Part shown: positions 11,365 through 22,500 of the stretch, in pieces
How the letters are laid out: each line of letters begins with the position of its first letter
Numbering within the stretch: the first letter of the stretch is position 1
Source: Heliopora coerulea
Taxonomy: Eukaryota; Cnidaria; Anthozoa; Scleralcyonacea; Helioporidae
DNA: 64,000 nt
Direction of reading: 5' to 3'
Assembly: GCA_030142905.1 (NCBI GenBank)
Contig: JASJOG010000035.1
Span: 372,001 to 436,000, forward strand
The notes under the pieces: model-generated
Told to the model about the DNA's origin: nothing
Database searches by the model: none
The model's input: the letters and a program-made list of their open reading frames with translations, nothing else
Program-made: the position numbers and the translations under genes

Positions 11365-12310
11365 AACTTTCCTAGTTGACTTTATCATTGCAGGTCAATT
11401 CATGAAATGTTATGTTCATGTTACCCTGAGGATGATTGTGAACTAGGTGAAGTCGATTCCGTACTTTGAGTGACAGAAAAAGTACAGAGGATTTTTCGTA
11501 CATGATATGGCAGACTTTTCTTTCCGCTTTTTGTATTCCTGGTCTTCAGTAATAGGAGTTCAGTCCCATTTGGACTAACAGCCATACCTTGAATACTGTG
11601 TAGTCATAATTTTGAATGTTTCAGAAAATATAAGAGACGTACAGTGCTGAAAGGTGCCTTGTCCTTGGTAAAATCAATGCCGTACGTGTCCTCAGGCTGA
11701 TAAAAGAAGTACAGGGTGTTTGGGATGGGTTTTGTCTTGTGGCTCTGCATTTAGGAACCTGTTGAACTCCTGTTTTCAAATCATCAATTAAATTAATCAG
11801 TTGCGCCGAATGTAGAGACTGCCGTTGGCTGCAAGAAGGTTTGCAGTTGTTGAATTAGTGTTGAGAGCATTTACTCATTTCTGTTTAGGAGCAAGTGAGG
11901 CATAATGAAGTATTGGTGAAATTGAAGTATTTGAAGTAATGGTGAAATGAAGTATTTGAGACATAAGTCTGTGGAAAATGTGACGTGAACAAATTTTTGG
12001 AACATGTACAAGAGAATGAAATAAAGGTGAGAATCCAAGACACTGATCATTACTTACTGTGGATGTTTAGAATCGAGCAGTAAAACATATCTTTCACGTT
12101 TAGTATCAAGCAATGAAATTGTCCTGTTACATTTAGCATGTTAGTTATCTATATATTTCTTTTCACGTTTTGAATGCATGGAAAGACTATGAATGAATGG
12201 ACAGATAGACAGACAGAGAGACATATCGAGAGATCAGTCACGGCAGTTATCAAGCTTTTAACCTTTTACCTTATCACTGTCAACGCAATATTCTATTCAT
12301 ATAGATAAAT

Positions 12311-13184
<874 letters not shown>

Positions 13185-13581
13185 GTGAGGAACCAGGTGG
13201 AAATCGTAATCTTAAGACAAATGTTAATGCCTAGCATAAAACACGGAACAAAGCCATTGAATAAGAAAAAGTGTCAATGTAGCAAGTGTCAATGCTGTAG
13301 CACATATGTGGGCCAAACAGATCGCCATTTACATACACGAGTCTCAGATCATTTGGAAGTCTGCCCTTACTGGTAAAAAACGTGCTACTTCTACCCCATC
13401 CAGTATTTAAGCACATCTTTCGGTAACTGGCCATACTGCATCTCTTGACGACTTAAAAATTCTTTCCTCTTGTTCTTCGCCTTCCGAACTTCTCGTAAGA
13501 GAAGGCCTCTTAATTTCCAAAATTAAACCCTCTTTGAATGGCAACCTCAGCTCAATTCCTTTGTTTTTGTTCTGAACTTTC
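13185..13581 (+). pseudogene. GIY-YIG endonuclease remnant of a Penelope-like retroelement
   Basis: The first frame carries a Cys cluster followed by STYVGQTDRHLHTRVSDHLE, a GIY-YIG core. After a stop and frame shift near 13376, the frame at 13380-13581 reads AHLSVTGHTASLDDLKILSS and then SELLVREGLLISKIKPSLNG, the H-x6-tGH and L-x-REx-LLI-x-x-x-KP pattern common at the C-terminus of these nucleases. An in-frame TAA interrupts it. It is therefore an inactivated copy of a different subfamily from the minus-strand copy at 7.2-7.5 kb, and it too is followed about 90 bp later by a hammerhead-like motif. Confidence 0.75.
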
Positions 13582-13660
13582 TCTTCTTTAAATCCGCTAC
13601 TACATAGCTTGTAATTAGGTACTTTCATTTATTTATATTTATTGTTTTGTAATGATATAT

Positions 13661-13705
13661 CACACTCAGATGATGTTGCGAGATGCGACAAAACGTTAGT
13701 GAGTT
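13661..13705 (+). ncRNA. Degenerate hammerhead-ribozyme-like core
   Basis: CAGATGA (13667-13673) stands where CUGAUGA is expected, followed after one base by a 5-bp hairpin (GTTGC/GCGAC, one G-U pair), then AAAACGTTAG in place of GAAACGTTAG. Outer bases cactca and tgag can pair. The same arrangement with intact CTGATGA and GAAAC occurs at 25426-25459. Core substitutions predict this copy is inactive. Confidence 0.45.
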
Positions 13706-13749
13706 TAGTAAATCCTTTATCTTATTCAATGGCTTTGTTTCGTGTTTTG

Positions 13750-14286
13750 TGCTGGGCATTCATATTTATTTATATTGACAATCATATTAAAGTCATGCAA
13801 CAAAAAATATAAAGTTGTGTCAATTATTTTATTTAGAATCTTTAAAAGCACGGCACGCCTTCAGTTATCTGGTTGCGACCATTATTGGATATGAAGTGCT
13901 GGAGGAATGAAAGGTTGAAGATCGAGGATTTGTCTCAAGTTGTTTTGTCAAATATCCACTAAATATTTTTACAAATAAGCTAGATTTAAATAAAAACGTG
14001 TAAATAGTGCTGTCATCAAACCAGGAAGGTTTGCTGACAGCACGCTGTACTGCGGCAAGCCATAAAGGCTTGCTGACAGTACATGTGTCCTGTGTGCTCT
14101 TCTGCGCCCTGCGCTATAACACAGCACCCTCGCCTTCGCCTTCGAAGGTATCGGAAGCGCACCCTAGATCGCTCGTGCGTCCCTCTAAGCTTGACCCTTA
14201 AGTGCCCTTGGCCATAAGCGCCATAAAGAAGAGGAGTCACAATCGCCATACGGATGCCTCACACACAAACTGGCGTGGAACGGAAG
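13750..14286. other. Intergenic, no gene recognised
   Basis: Overlapping short frames on both strands near 14007-14249 lie in a GC-richer patch with a duplicated aaggtttgctgacagcac / aaaggcttgctgacagtac segment (about 14026 and 14066). No family is recognised. Confidence 0.4.
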
Positions 14287-14309
14287 AAAAGGTATGTGAT
14301 GTACTGTTA

Positions 14310-14530
14310 GATATGGGTAAATATAGATATACGTAGATATATTCAGATATATGCAGATGTATATATATATACATAGAGATATATTGATATATATAGATTT
14401 ATATATAGATATAGATATATATATATTGGGGATATATATATAAATCTTGATATATATATAGATATATGTAGATATATACCGATATGTATATGTGTATATG
14501 TGGATGTATATATTTGTAGATTGTAGATTG
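14310..14530. repeat. Degenerate (GATA/TA) microsatellite
   Basis: About 220 bp of irregular gatatatata and tagatata units. Open frames across it are low-complexity Tyr/Ile-rich artefacts. Confidence 0.9.
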
Positions 14531-14589
14531 ATAGAATGCCAGGCAGGCAGGCCAGGTAGAGAGGTAGTTAGGCAGGTATACGTATACAC

Positions 14590-14935
14590 GTGTTTGTGCG
14601 TTCACGTAAAAAAATGCACACATTTTTTGGGGGGAGAAGGGACGAACAGGTTGTGTACCGCTCCTGTAGCAGGAGGTCTACTGGCCGGCTAAAAAAGCCC
14701 AAGTGTGCCAGGAGTAGTCCCAGGGAAGTCGATACCTTCACGTGGTTCCCCCCGTTCTTTACTAAACTCGACTACCGAAAAGCGGATTGGTGGCGCTATA
14801 ACCACCCCTAAGGGGTGGGTTAAATGGCAGAGGTATAAATGGCAAACTTGGTGGATATCTTTGCGCAACATCTACGTATTCGTCTCTGTAGGGGAAGGCT
14901 GCCTTTTCTCATTCACAAGCTCTGCATGACTCCGG
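14590..14935 (+). other. GC-richer patch with overlapping unassigned frames
   Basis: A plus frame at 14705-14929 translates to a Trp/Lys-rich stretch (GWVKWQRYKWQTWW), with competing frames on both strands. I recognise no family and no splice context. It may be decayed mobile DNA. A perfect small hairpin (accacccctaaggggtgggt) sits at about 14801-14820. Confidence 0.3.
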
Positions 14936-14969
14936 CAGTCACCTTAGGTGTCTGACCTGACTTTACTGT

Positions 14970-17270
14970 CTTCGCTGCCAGGTGGATTGACGTCGGGAAC
15001 GTGATGTGGTGTTTTATTGCTTTTTTTATTTATTTGTTTGATTATCGATTGATTTATTTTGATTATCCCCTCTCGTATCGGATAAACCTTGCGGTCATGT
15101 AAATGGATTAGAACTGACTTTAAGCCGAACTTGTAAAAGGGATTAACCCATGGTCTTTGATCAGTTTTTTTTTTGAGGAATTTTTTTTTAGTTTTTTTTG
15201 AGCAATCTCAAACTTTCGAAATAAGTTGAAATTATAAAAGTTTAGCCCAAGTAATTTAATTTTGTGCTTGTTTCAGGCATTCTAAGCTAAAATTTTTATT
15301 GAGTTTCCGTGGTCGAATATTTCACTAAAAAGTAAAGGGTTTTCGGTTTGGGACGGGTTTTGGAGGAGTCTGAAAATTTCGAAATCAACTAAAAAATCGT
15401 GAAGATTAGCGAGGGGGAAAAAAAGTTCTGTTCCTATTCCAGCCATTTTGAGCTGGAAGTTTGTTCAGTTTCCGTGGTCGAAAAATTTCGCTAAAATGTA
15501 GAGGGTTTAGGCCATGGTTTTTGACGATTTTTCGACCGTTATCAAACTTCCGTGGTAAGTTCGAAATACAAGTTTAGGCCATAGGTTGGGTCATTTTTCA
15601 ACTTTCGAGGTAAAAAAAAAAAAAAAAAAATTCCATAATGTAGCGCACCGAGATTCACGAACCAAGATAGCTGAAGAATTACGTACCCAATATCTGTAAA
15701 GTAAGGATGTGACAAGAAAGAATGCTTGCCGAAATTGCTATATCATGCTTATACGCTAATCCTGTTAACTAATTATGTTCCTTTTACATCAATCGTCACC
15801 GTCGTCTTTAAAGGTCCTCGTCCCGACCACATTAACGGATACCTTATTCTAGACAACTACATACACTATAAATATCAACCTGACTTCAACGTCTTCGCTG
15901 CCAGGTGGATTGACGTTGGAAACGTGATGTGGTGTTTTATTGGTTTTTTATTGATTTGTGCGATTGATGATTGATTGATTGATTTTGATTATCCCCTCTC
16001 GCATCGGATAAAACTTGCGGTCATGTAAGTAGATTACATCTAAGCCTAACTCATAAGATGTCCCAATATTGTAAAAGGGGTTAACCCATGGTCTTTGATC
16101 AGGGTTTTTTTTTTAACCTCAAACTTTCGAAATAAGCTGAAATTATAAAAGTTTAGCCCAAGTAATTTAATTTTGTGCTTGTTCCAGTCAAAGTAAACTT
16201 TTTATTAAGTTTCCGTGGTCGAATATTTCACTAAAAAGTAAAGGGTTTTTGGACGGGTTTTGTAGGAGTCTGAAAATTTCGAAATCGGCTAAAAAATAGG
16301 GAAGATCAGCGAGTGGGGGAAAAAAGTTTTGGACTTCAGCCATTTTAAGTTGAAATTTTGTTCAGTTTCCGTCGTCGGAAATTCCTCTAAAAAGTACAGG
16401 GTTTAGCCCATGGTTTTTTGACGATTTTTCCGACCAATCTCAAACTTGCAAGATATTCTCAAAACAAGATTTCGACCATACACTTACGTTTGGCACTGAT
16501 TTCGGATATTTTAGGACGCACTTCAGCTGAAATTTGAACGTCGAAAATTTCACCCAAACAATGGGGTTAACCCATAGTTTTTGGCGATTTTTCGACCAAT
16601 TTCAAACAATCGAAAAAACCTCGAAAGAAAGACTTGGACCTTATCCTGACGTTCAGCATCGACGGACTCATTTTAAGACAAAATCGAGAAAATTTGAAGG
16701 TGGAAATTTCACGAAAAAGTTAACCCATGGATTTTGATGGTTTTTCGATCAATTTCAAACTAGGTTTGGATCATATACTTAAGTTTTCCTCTTATTTCAG
16801 TCATTTTAGGAGAAAATTGAGCTTAAATTTGAAGGTCGAAAATTTCACCAAAAAGTAAAAGGGTCAACCTTTGGTTTTTGACGATTTTTCGACCAATTTG
16901 GAACTATCGAAATAAGCTGAAAATACGAAAGTTTATTGCATACAGGCTCCTTTTGCAGTGCTTTGGTTTTTCGGTGAAATTACGTTGAATAGTTTAGGTG
17001 GAAAAACTTGACCAAAAAGTAAAGGGGTTAACCTTTGGTTTTTGACGATTTTTCGACCAATTTCCAACTTTCGAAATTGGGTCAAAATATGAAAGTTTAT
17101 TGCATAGAAGCTACTTTTGCAGTGATTTGAGTGGTTTTTCGGTGAAATTACGTTTAATAGTTTAGGTGGAAAAATTTGATCAAAAAGTAAAGGGGTTAAC
17201 CTTTGGTTTTTGACGATTTTTCGACCAATTTGCAACTTTCGAAATAAGGTCAAATTATGAAAGTTTATTG
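14970..17270. repeat. Satellite-like tandem repeats (~165 bp) with a ~920-bp duplication
   Basis: A gttaacccatggtttttgac...tttttcgaccaa...tttcgaaataag...gaaagttta motif recurs at about 15145, 15500, 16083, 16401, 16567, 16721, 16863, 17029 and 17196; the right-hand copies are spaced about 140-170 bp apart. In addition, 14970-15166 (cttcgctgccaggtggattgacg...) is repeated at 15888-16102, a ~920-bp higher-order duplication. The minus frame 16933-17277 contains two ~55-codon repeats that follow the satellite period. Nothing suggests a protein role. Confidence 0.8.
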
Positions 17271-17279
17271 GATGCAATT

Positions 17280-19570
17280 AGATATGCCAGAATGACAATC
17301 AAATTTGAGAGGATGACATTGGATACGCCAGGATAACAATCGGATACACCGGTCTAGAAGTCGTGCGTAATCTATTTGGCCAAACGTTAAAGTCATAACT
17401 GCTGCAGGTTGCCCATTTGGCATTTGACCTGCAACAATTTGCCAAGAGTGATAAGAATTGTTCGGGGGATTTACCTCAAGCGAGGTAAGCAATGCAATTG
17501 CATGTATTATAAACAGTAAAATAAATTTTATTGATACTGACTGGAATTCACAGCGCACCATTGTTTGAGCAAGAGAACTGAAGAGTCCTAAGTGAACACA
17601 ATATTACACAGCTACTGTTTCCTTTATGAAACAACTTACTGAGTGGAAGCGGTGCACCATGATTCAAATAGAGCAACGGAATTTTTGTTAATGTATAATA
17701 TTAATTTACCATTCACGTTGTACACTTGCGCAAGAGAAGGGGAACGCTTTCAGTACATTTGTCATTGGCGAATAGCAAGCTTTAAACTGACAGTATATTT
17801 CAAAGATATAAAACAATCAGTTTGAATTAGCATAAATTTTAAAGCTCATGCAATTTGGACCTGGTATTGCATACCATGCTTTGTTGCTACATCATGAGAG
17901 AATTCATGTGGAATTTCACTCAAATTTGTCATGACTGCTCTGCATGTCAATTTTGATCTGTTGATTCAAAATTAAAAATCATCTTCAATTCACTTCGCTT
18001 TGATTAATCCCTTGCTTTTCATCATGCCTGGTGAAAAACTCTGTCCCCAGAGCTACTCCTTTGAGTTCATCTCATTGTTTCAAAGTTGTAAGGGCGTGGT
18101 TGAGGTGTGGGTAATCTGTCGACATAATTTTTTTGGACCATAAATTTGACTAGTGCGGGTAATATGCCATGTAGGTAATCACCTGGGAAATACAGTATGC
18201 ATACACATAAAATTATGATTCAAACAAAAATATATAATGTTGGATTCATAATGTACACTGTAATGAACAGAAACATCAATAATATGTTGACCAACAACAA
18301 GAACATATTAAAATAAACAATATTATGACTAAAGAGGAAGGCTCATCCCTTTGACAAGTAAAATTGTCTGGCATTAGGAGTAAAATCATTTAAAACGTTA
18401 GTGTGCCCTTGCTCCTTAATGGGTTAAACCTAAATGAAATACAGAAATTAGCATCGCACTTTTATTTCATTACCTAGTAGATGTTCCAACAATTTTGTTC
18501 ATGTCACAATATCCACAAATTTTCCACTTTCATCTCAGATACTTTATTTCACTGTCTTATACACTGTACATGTTCCAATACTCTGTTCTAAGTCAGATTT
18601 TCCACAAGCCTTTGGAGTAAAATACTTCGTTTCACTATTTTTCTCAAATACTTAATGTTCACATGTAACTAATGTCATGTGTTGGGTTCAACACTCCAGT
18701 GGCATAGCCAGAAAGCAAATGTTTTGTGGACACAACATGGGCACAGGTGTCAACATTTCCTGTTAGTGTTTTAGTTATTACACTGCTAGCAAAAGGTATG
18801 AGGCACGCCCCTCAACATATTTTGCAGTACTTTAACCAAATCACACTTCTGCACTAACTGCTATTATTACTGTGTTTCTTCTGGCTTCTCAACATCACTC
18901 TTAGGCTCGCTTTACTCGGGCTCGGTGTTACGACTTTCTATCCTTCTCGTTTTATTCGGATTCATTTCACAACAGTCGAACAATGACAATTGCCTTGCCG
19001 CCATATTTACACTGCACATACCTTAGCGGTGACAGCCGAAAATGTTTTCTACTTCATCTTGAAAGGACATATCTTTACGAAATAATTAACATTTATGTGG
19101 AAATTAAACTAATACTTGGACTTTAGGTAAACAGAATGATTATATTTAATCTTTGTAGTGGCTAAACACTATACTTTGCTAAATATGAACTAGATTTGTC
19201 AGCACTATTTCACCCACTGCAACGCTCACATGTAACTATGGCACGTGTGTACTAATTTTTCGGAGCCATTTTTTATGGAGACTGGTGACTAATTATGCTA
19301 ATATTCCAGTAAAACGAGAGAAGTTATCGCGGTAACGTCGTGATATTAATTGAAAATTCCCAGGCTTTCGTCCAGCTAGTTAAATTTTGGCAACGTAAAA
19401 ACTACTGTCTTTTTAATGAAGTATCGTCAAGTCAAATTACAAAACTCTTTTACGGAACCACGCTGGTAACCACGTAACGTGGGCTTTCTTGTTCGATGAA
19501 GCGTGGTTACAAAGCCTCGATGGCGATTCACTGCTCAGAAAGTGGTTTAATAATATTGTGACAAGAAAGT
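17280..19570. other. Intergenic region upstream of EIF3L
   Basis: No conserved gene is seen apart from the inverted repeat-family copy at 18430-18680. The last ~150 bp before the EIF3L start is GC-richer and is the likely promoter area, but no core promoter motif stands out. Confidence 0.4.
18430..18680 (-). repeat. Inverted copy of the C-G-K-C repeat family
   Basis: On the minus strand this reads ...gtgaaacgaagtatttt...aggcttgtggaaaatctgac...ggaacatgtac...gacatgaacaaaattgttggaacatct..., matching the repeat at 1224-1390 and the exon-like segments at 8.1-12.0 kb. Two sub-repeats are present. Lone degenerate copy. Confidence 0.6.
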
Positions 19571-19575
19571 CGATA

Positions 19576-22500
19576 ATGTATACTCAAGCCGAGGAATTCG
19601 TAGAAGGAGAGGTAAACCAATGATTCAGAAACTCTTTGGTCTCTTTTCATACCCAAAACTTCCGTCGTAGTAAAAAGAATTGATGATTTATTGCATTTTA
19701 CGTGACACGTACTGTAGTTGGAAGTCGGTGCGATTTCAGGAGGATATGGTTACCCCAATGACTATGAGCCACATTTACAAGAAACAGGTCAGTTTACCGC
19801 AACATGCTGCTTTGGATTCGCGGAAATTCTATCATTTCTCACAATCGGAGTGGCCAGTGATCATATCATTCGATCAATTATATGTAGATGTAATAATTAT
19901 CTCCAATTATTTAATCAGATTTGAGTCAAGGATCTGGAGGCGACAATGGACAAATTTTTGTCACCGAAGAAATTGAAAGTTTTATTAAGTACTTTCAGAA
20001 ACACATCCATGAGCAGGTAATACTCGTTAGCATGTAAAATTTGTAATTGAACTGATCATCATGGTTTTTGGTATGACATTTACAGTAAACTGTATATTCT
20101 AATTTTTGTTGCAGGATATCCGAGAAATACATTCCATGTATGAAAGCGGGTAAGGTTGTTACCATTAAAATTTCACAGTAAAAGGATTGCGTATTATAGT
20201 TTTAAAGTGGAATGGCAGGCAGAGCTAACCATACACCTCTATAGGCCACATTAATTTTTACTCTGGGTACTACCAGGGACCTGTTGTACAAAATCCAGTT
20301 TACTGCAGTGTGGAGATTGAAATTGTCTGGCAAGTGCTTTTGCATGGGATATGAGCTGGCCTCTGCAGCATGTGTTCCTGTGGGGGTGCTGGTGGCACAG
20401 TGATAGTGCACGTGTCTCTCACCACTGTGACTAGGGTTCGATTCTGGCCGCATGCAGTTATCTGATTAAAGTTACCTTGGTCACATGTGAGAAGAGTGTT
20501 GCCCAGTTTGACTCTACCAAGCATTGCAGGTTTTCTCCGGGTACTCCGGTTTCCTCCTGTCATAAAACTGGACCCATGAGAGGTGGCCCTTACTGGACTT
20601 CTAGGGAAAGCAGCTCAGATAGCTGATAGAGTTACCCAGTATAAATAAAGGCACTTTACTTTTACTTTTAGAAGCCACAAATCCCTCTAGGGATGTCCTA
20701 GGGGCATGCTGACCAAGAAAATTTTGGAACCATTAGAAATGCATGTTGTGTGATTTGTGAAGTGAAAGTTTACAAATCTGGCTGGATAATTCTATTGTCA
20801 TACAGGATTACCAGATACTTGATTTCCAGCTTTTGATCAATGTCTTGGCACAAAATGATTTGAGAAGAGATGAAAAAATCCATTTTCTACAATCTTTTAG
20901 GAATATACATTCATACAGATGTACATACGTACATACATACACACATATATAAAACTTTATTTACCCTTGAATTTACACCTAGCCTACATATGACTACTAT
21001 CTTCAAGAAAATATAAAAAAATGAAACAAAGTATATTATATAGAATGCATACTGGCAGAATTTTTTGATTACTGGTACATTCTTTCTAGGCCATATTCAG
21101 AAACACACAGGCATAGAACACTGGTTTAATGATTTATTTAAAAAGGAATACAGTTTTCAAATACATTGATACCATGGTGATTGGTAATTCATGATAAAGT
21201 ATGAGAAAATGAAAATGAAAATATACATACTGAAGAGGAATACACAGTTACCAAGGACTGTTGAACTGTTTAGTTATCAAAAAAACTGTTTAAAACTTAC
21301 AGAGAGGTAAAATACTACAAAGAGAGTTGGCCTAAAGAATTAAGAAAGAGCAAAAAGGCCAACTCTTTTCGTAGTATTTTACCTCTCTTTAAGTTTCATA
21401 CAGTTCTTTTAAGATCTAAACAATCCAACAGTCCTTGGTAACTGTGTATTCCTCTTCAGTATGTATATTTCATTTTCATGTTCTCTTACTTTATCGTAAA
21501 TTACCAATCACCATGGTATCAATGTATTTGAAAATTGTGTTTAAATTTGTTTCCACAACAAAATTGCTGTTTTGAAAAGGAATGGTTATGTAGACTTCGT
21601 CAAGATTTCTTCCAAATTTCTACTCTACAGATAAATTACCTGCTTAGGATTCAATATTCATTGCCCTAATGAGTTTTTACGGTACTACTGTTAACTGCAT
21701 GAAAACTGTTGGTGTATGAGATGTAAGAAACTGTCCAGTTTCTTGGTGGGATTTGGCCTAATCAATTTTTGTTTGGCCTTGCCAGCTAACTAAAATCAGC
21801 ACCAGGTCCACCTCTACTGTACAATATTGTGTTAGGTTGGTGTGGATGCTTTTGATTTTGACAAACAGCAGTCTGTCAGTTGGAATTGTCCTGTAAGATA
21901 GACTACAATAAAATTGAACAGAAAGATAAAATCAAATAAAAACATTACTTAGTGACAGGAATGATTTTCCTCCTGGATGCTTTGCAATTTCAGATTTAGC
22001 AGATTAAGTGAGGAGAAGTTTCCTAAAGCTCCTTGGCCAGAGGCTGAGCTTGTAGCTCCAGTTGTTAGGAATGGTAAGTAAGCATGTAAAAGATAGGGAA
22101 TAAACCACCTTCACCCAACAGGGGGTCCATGGCTTTTTATTTTTATTGGAACTTAATCATTCACTGTGTCTTAACTTTGTTATTCTAGATCAATTGTTCC
22201 TCATTCTTTATAAAGAGCTATGTTTTCGTCATATTTATTCAAAGTTGAAGGTACAAAATACTCTGTGATATTGTGTAAATATTGTGTAAATATTGTGTGA
22301 TATTGTGAATTGTGTCAATTAAATATCAGTACTCTTCTTCCAGTAGATTTCTGACATTTTATGTTCTGCTCTTTGTCCACACTTTGTTTTTGTAATTCTG
22401 TCAATTTTAGCCGACCATTGAACAAAGATTTGATTCCTATTATAACTATTGTGACTTGTTCAATTATATTTTAAGTAAGTATATATTTATAAATTATGGA

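Larger units (their letters stand above)
7740..12040 (+). repeat. Tandem array of ~1-kb units with C-G-K-C exon-like segments and tRNA-like modules
   Basis: Four units are recognisable: about 7740-9341 (enlarged by an insertion), 9346-10316, 10320-11364 and 11370-12040 (truncated). Each intact unit has the same order: a tRNA-like block; a stretch with gtgaactaggtgaag and agtacagaggatttt; a pyrimidine tract ending in tttctgtttag; an AT-rich segment with one to four ~95-bp sub-repeats that can be read as KYLRQKPCGKCDMNKF; then aaag followed by gtgaga. The last two borders look like a splice acceptor and donor and recur in all units (donors near 8527, 10114, 11187, 12027). Sub-repeats break frame, so a protein product is unproven. 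It could be a decayed duplicated gene or a purely repetitive element. Confidence 0.7.

Noticed and set aside
9276..11368. Functional tRNA genes
   Set aside because: The modules have A- and B-boxes and paired acceptor strands, but anticodon stems are broken and copies sit in a repeat array; treated as tRNA-derived sequence.
14185..14623. Two long Ile/Tyr-rich minus frames
   Set aside because: They cover a GATA/TA microsatellite; low-complexity artefact.
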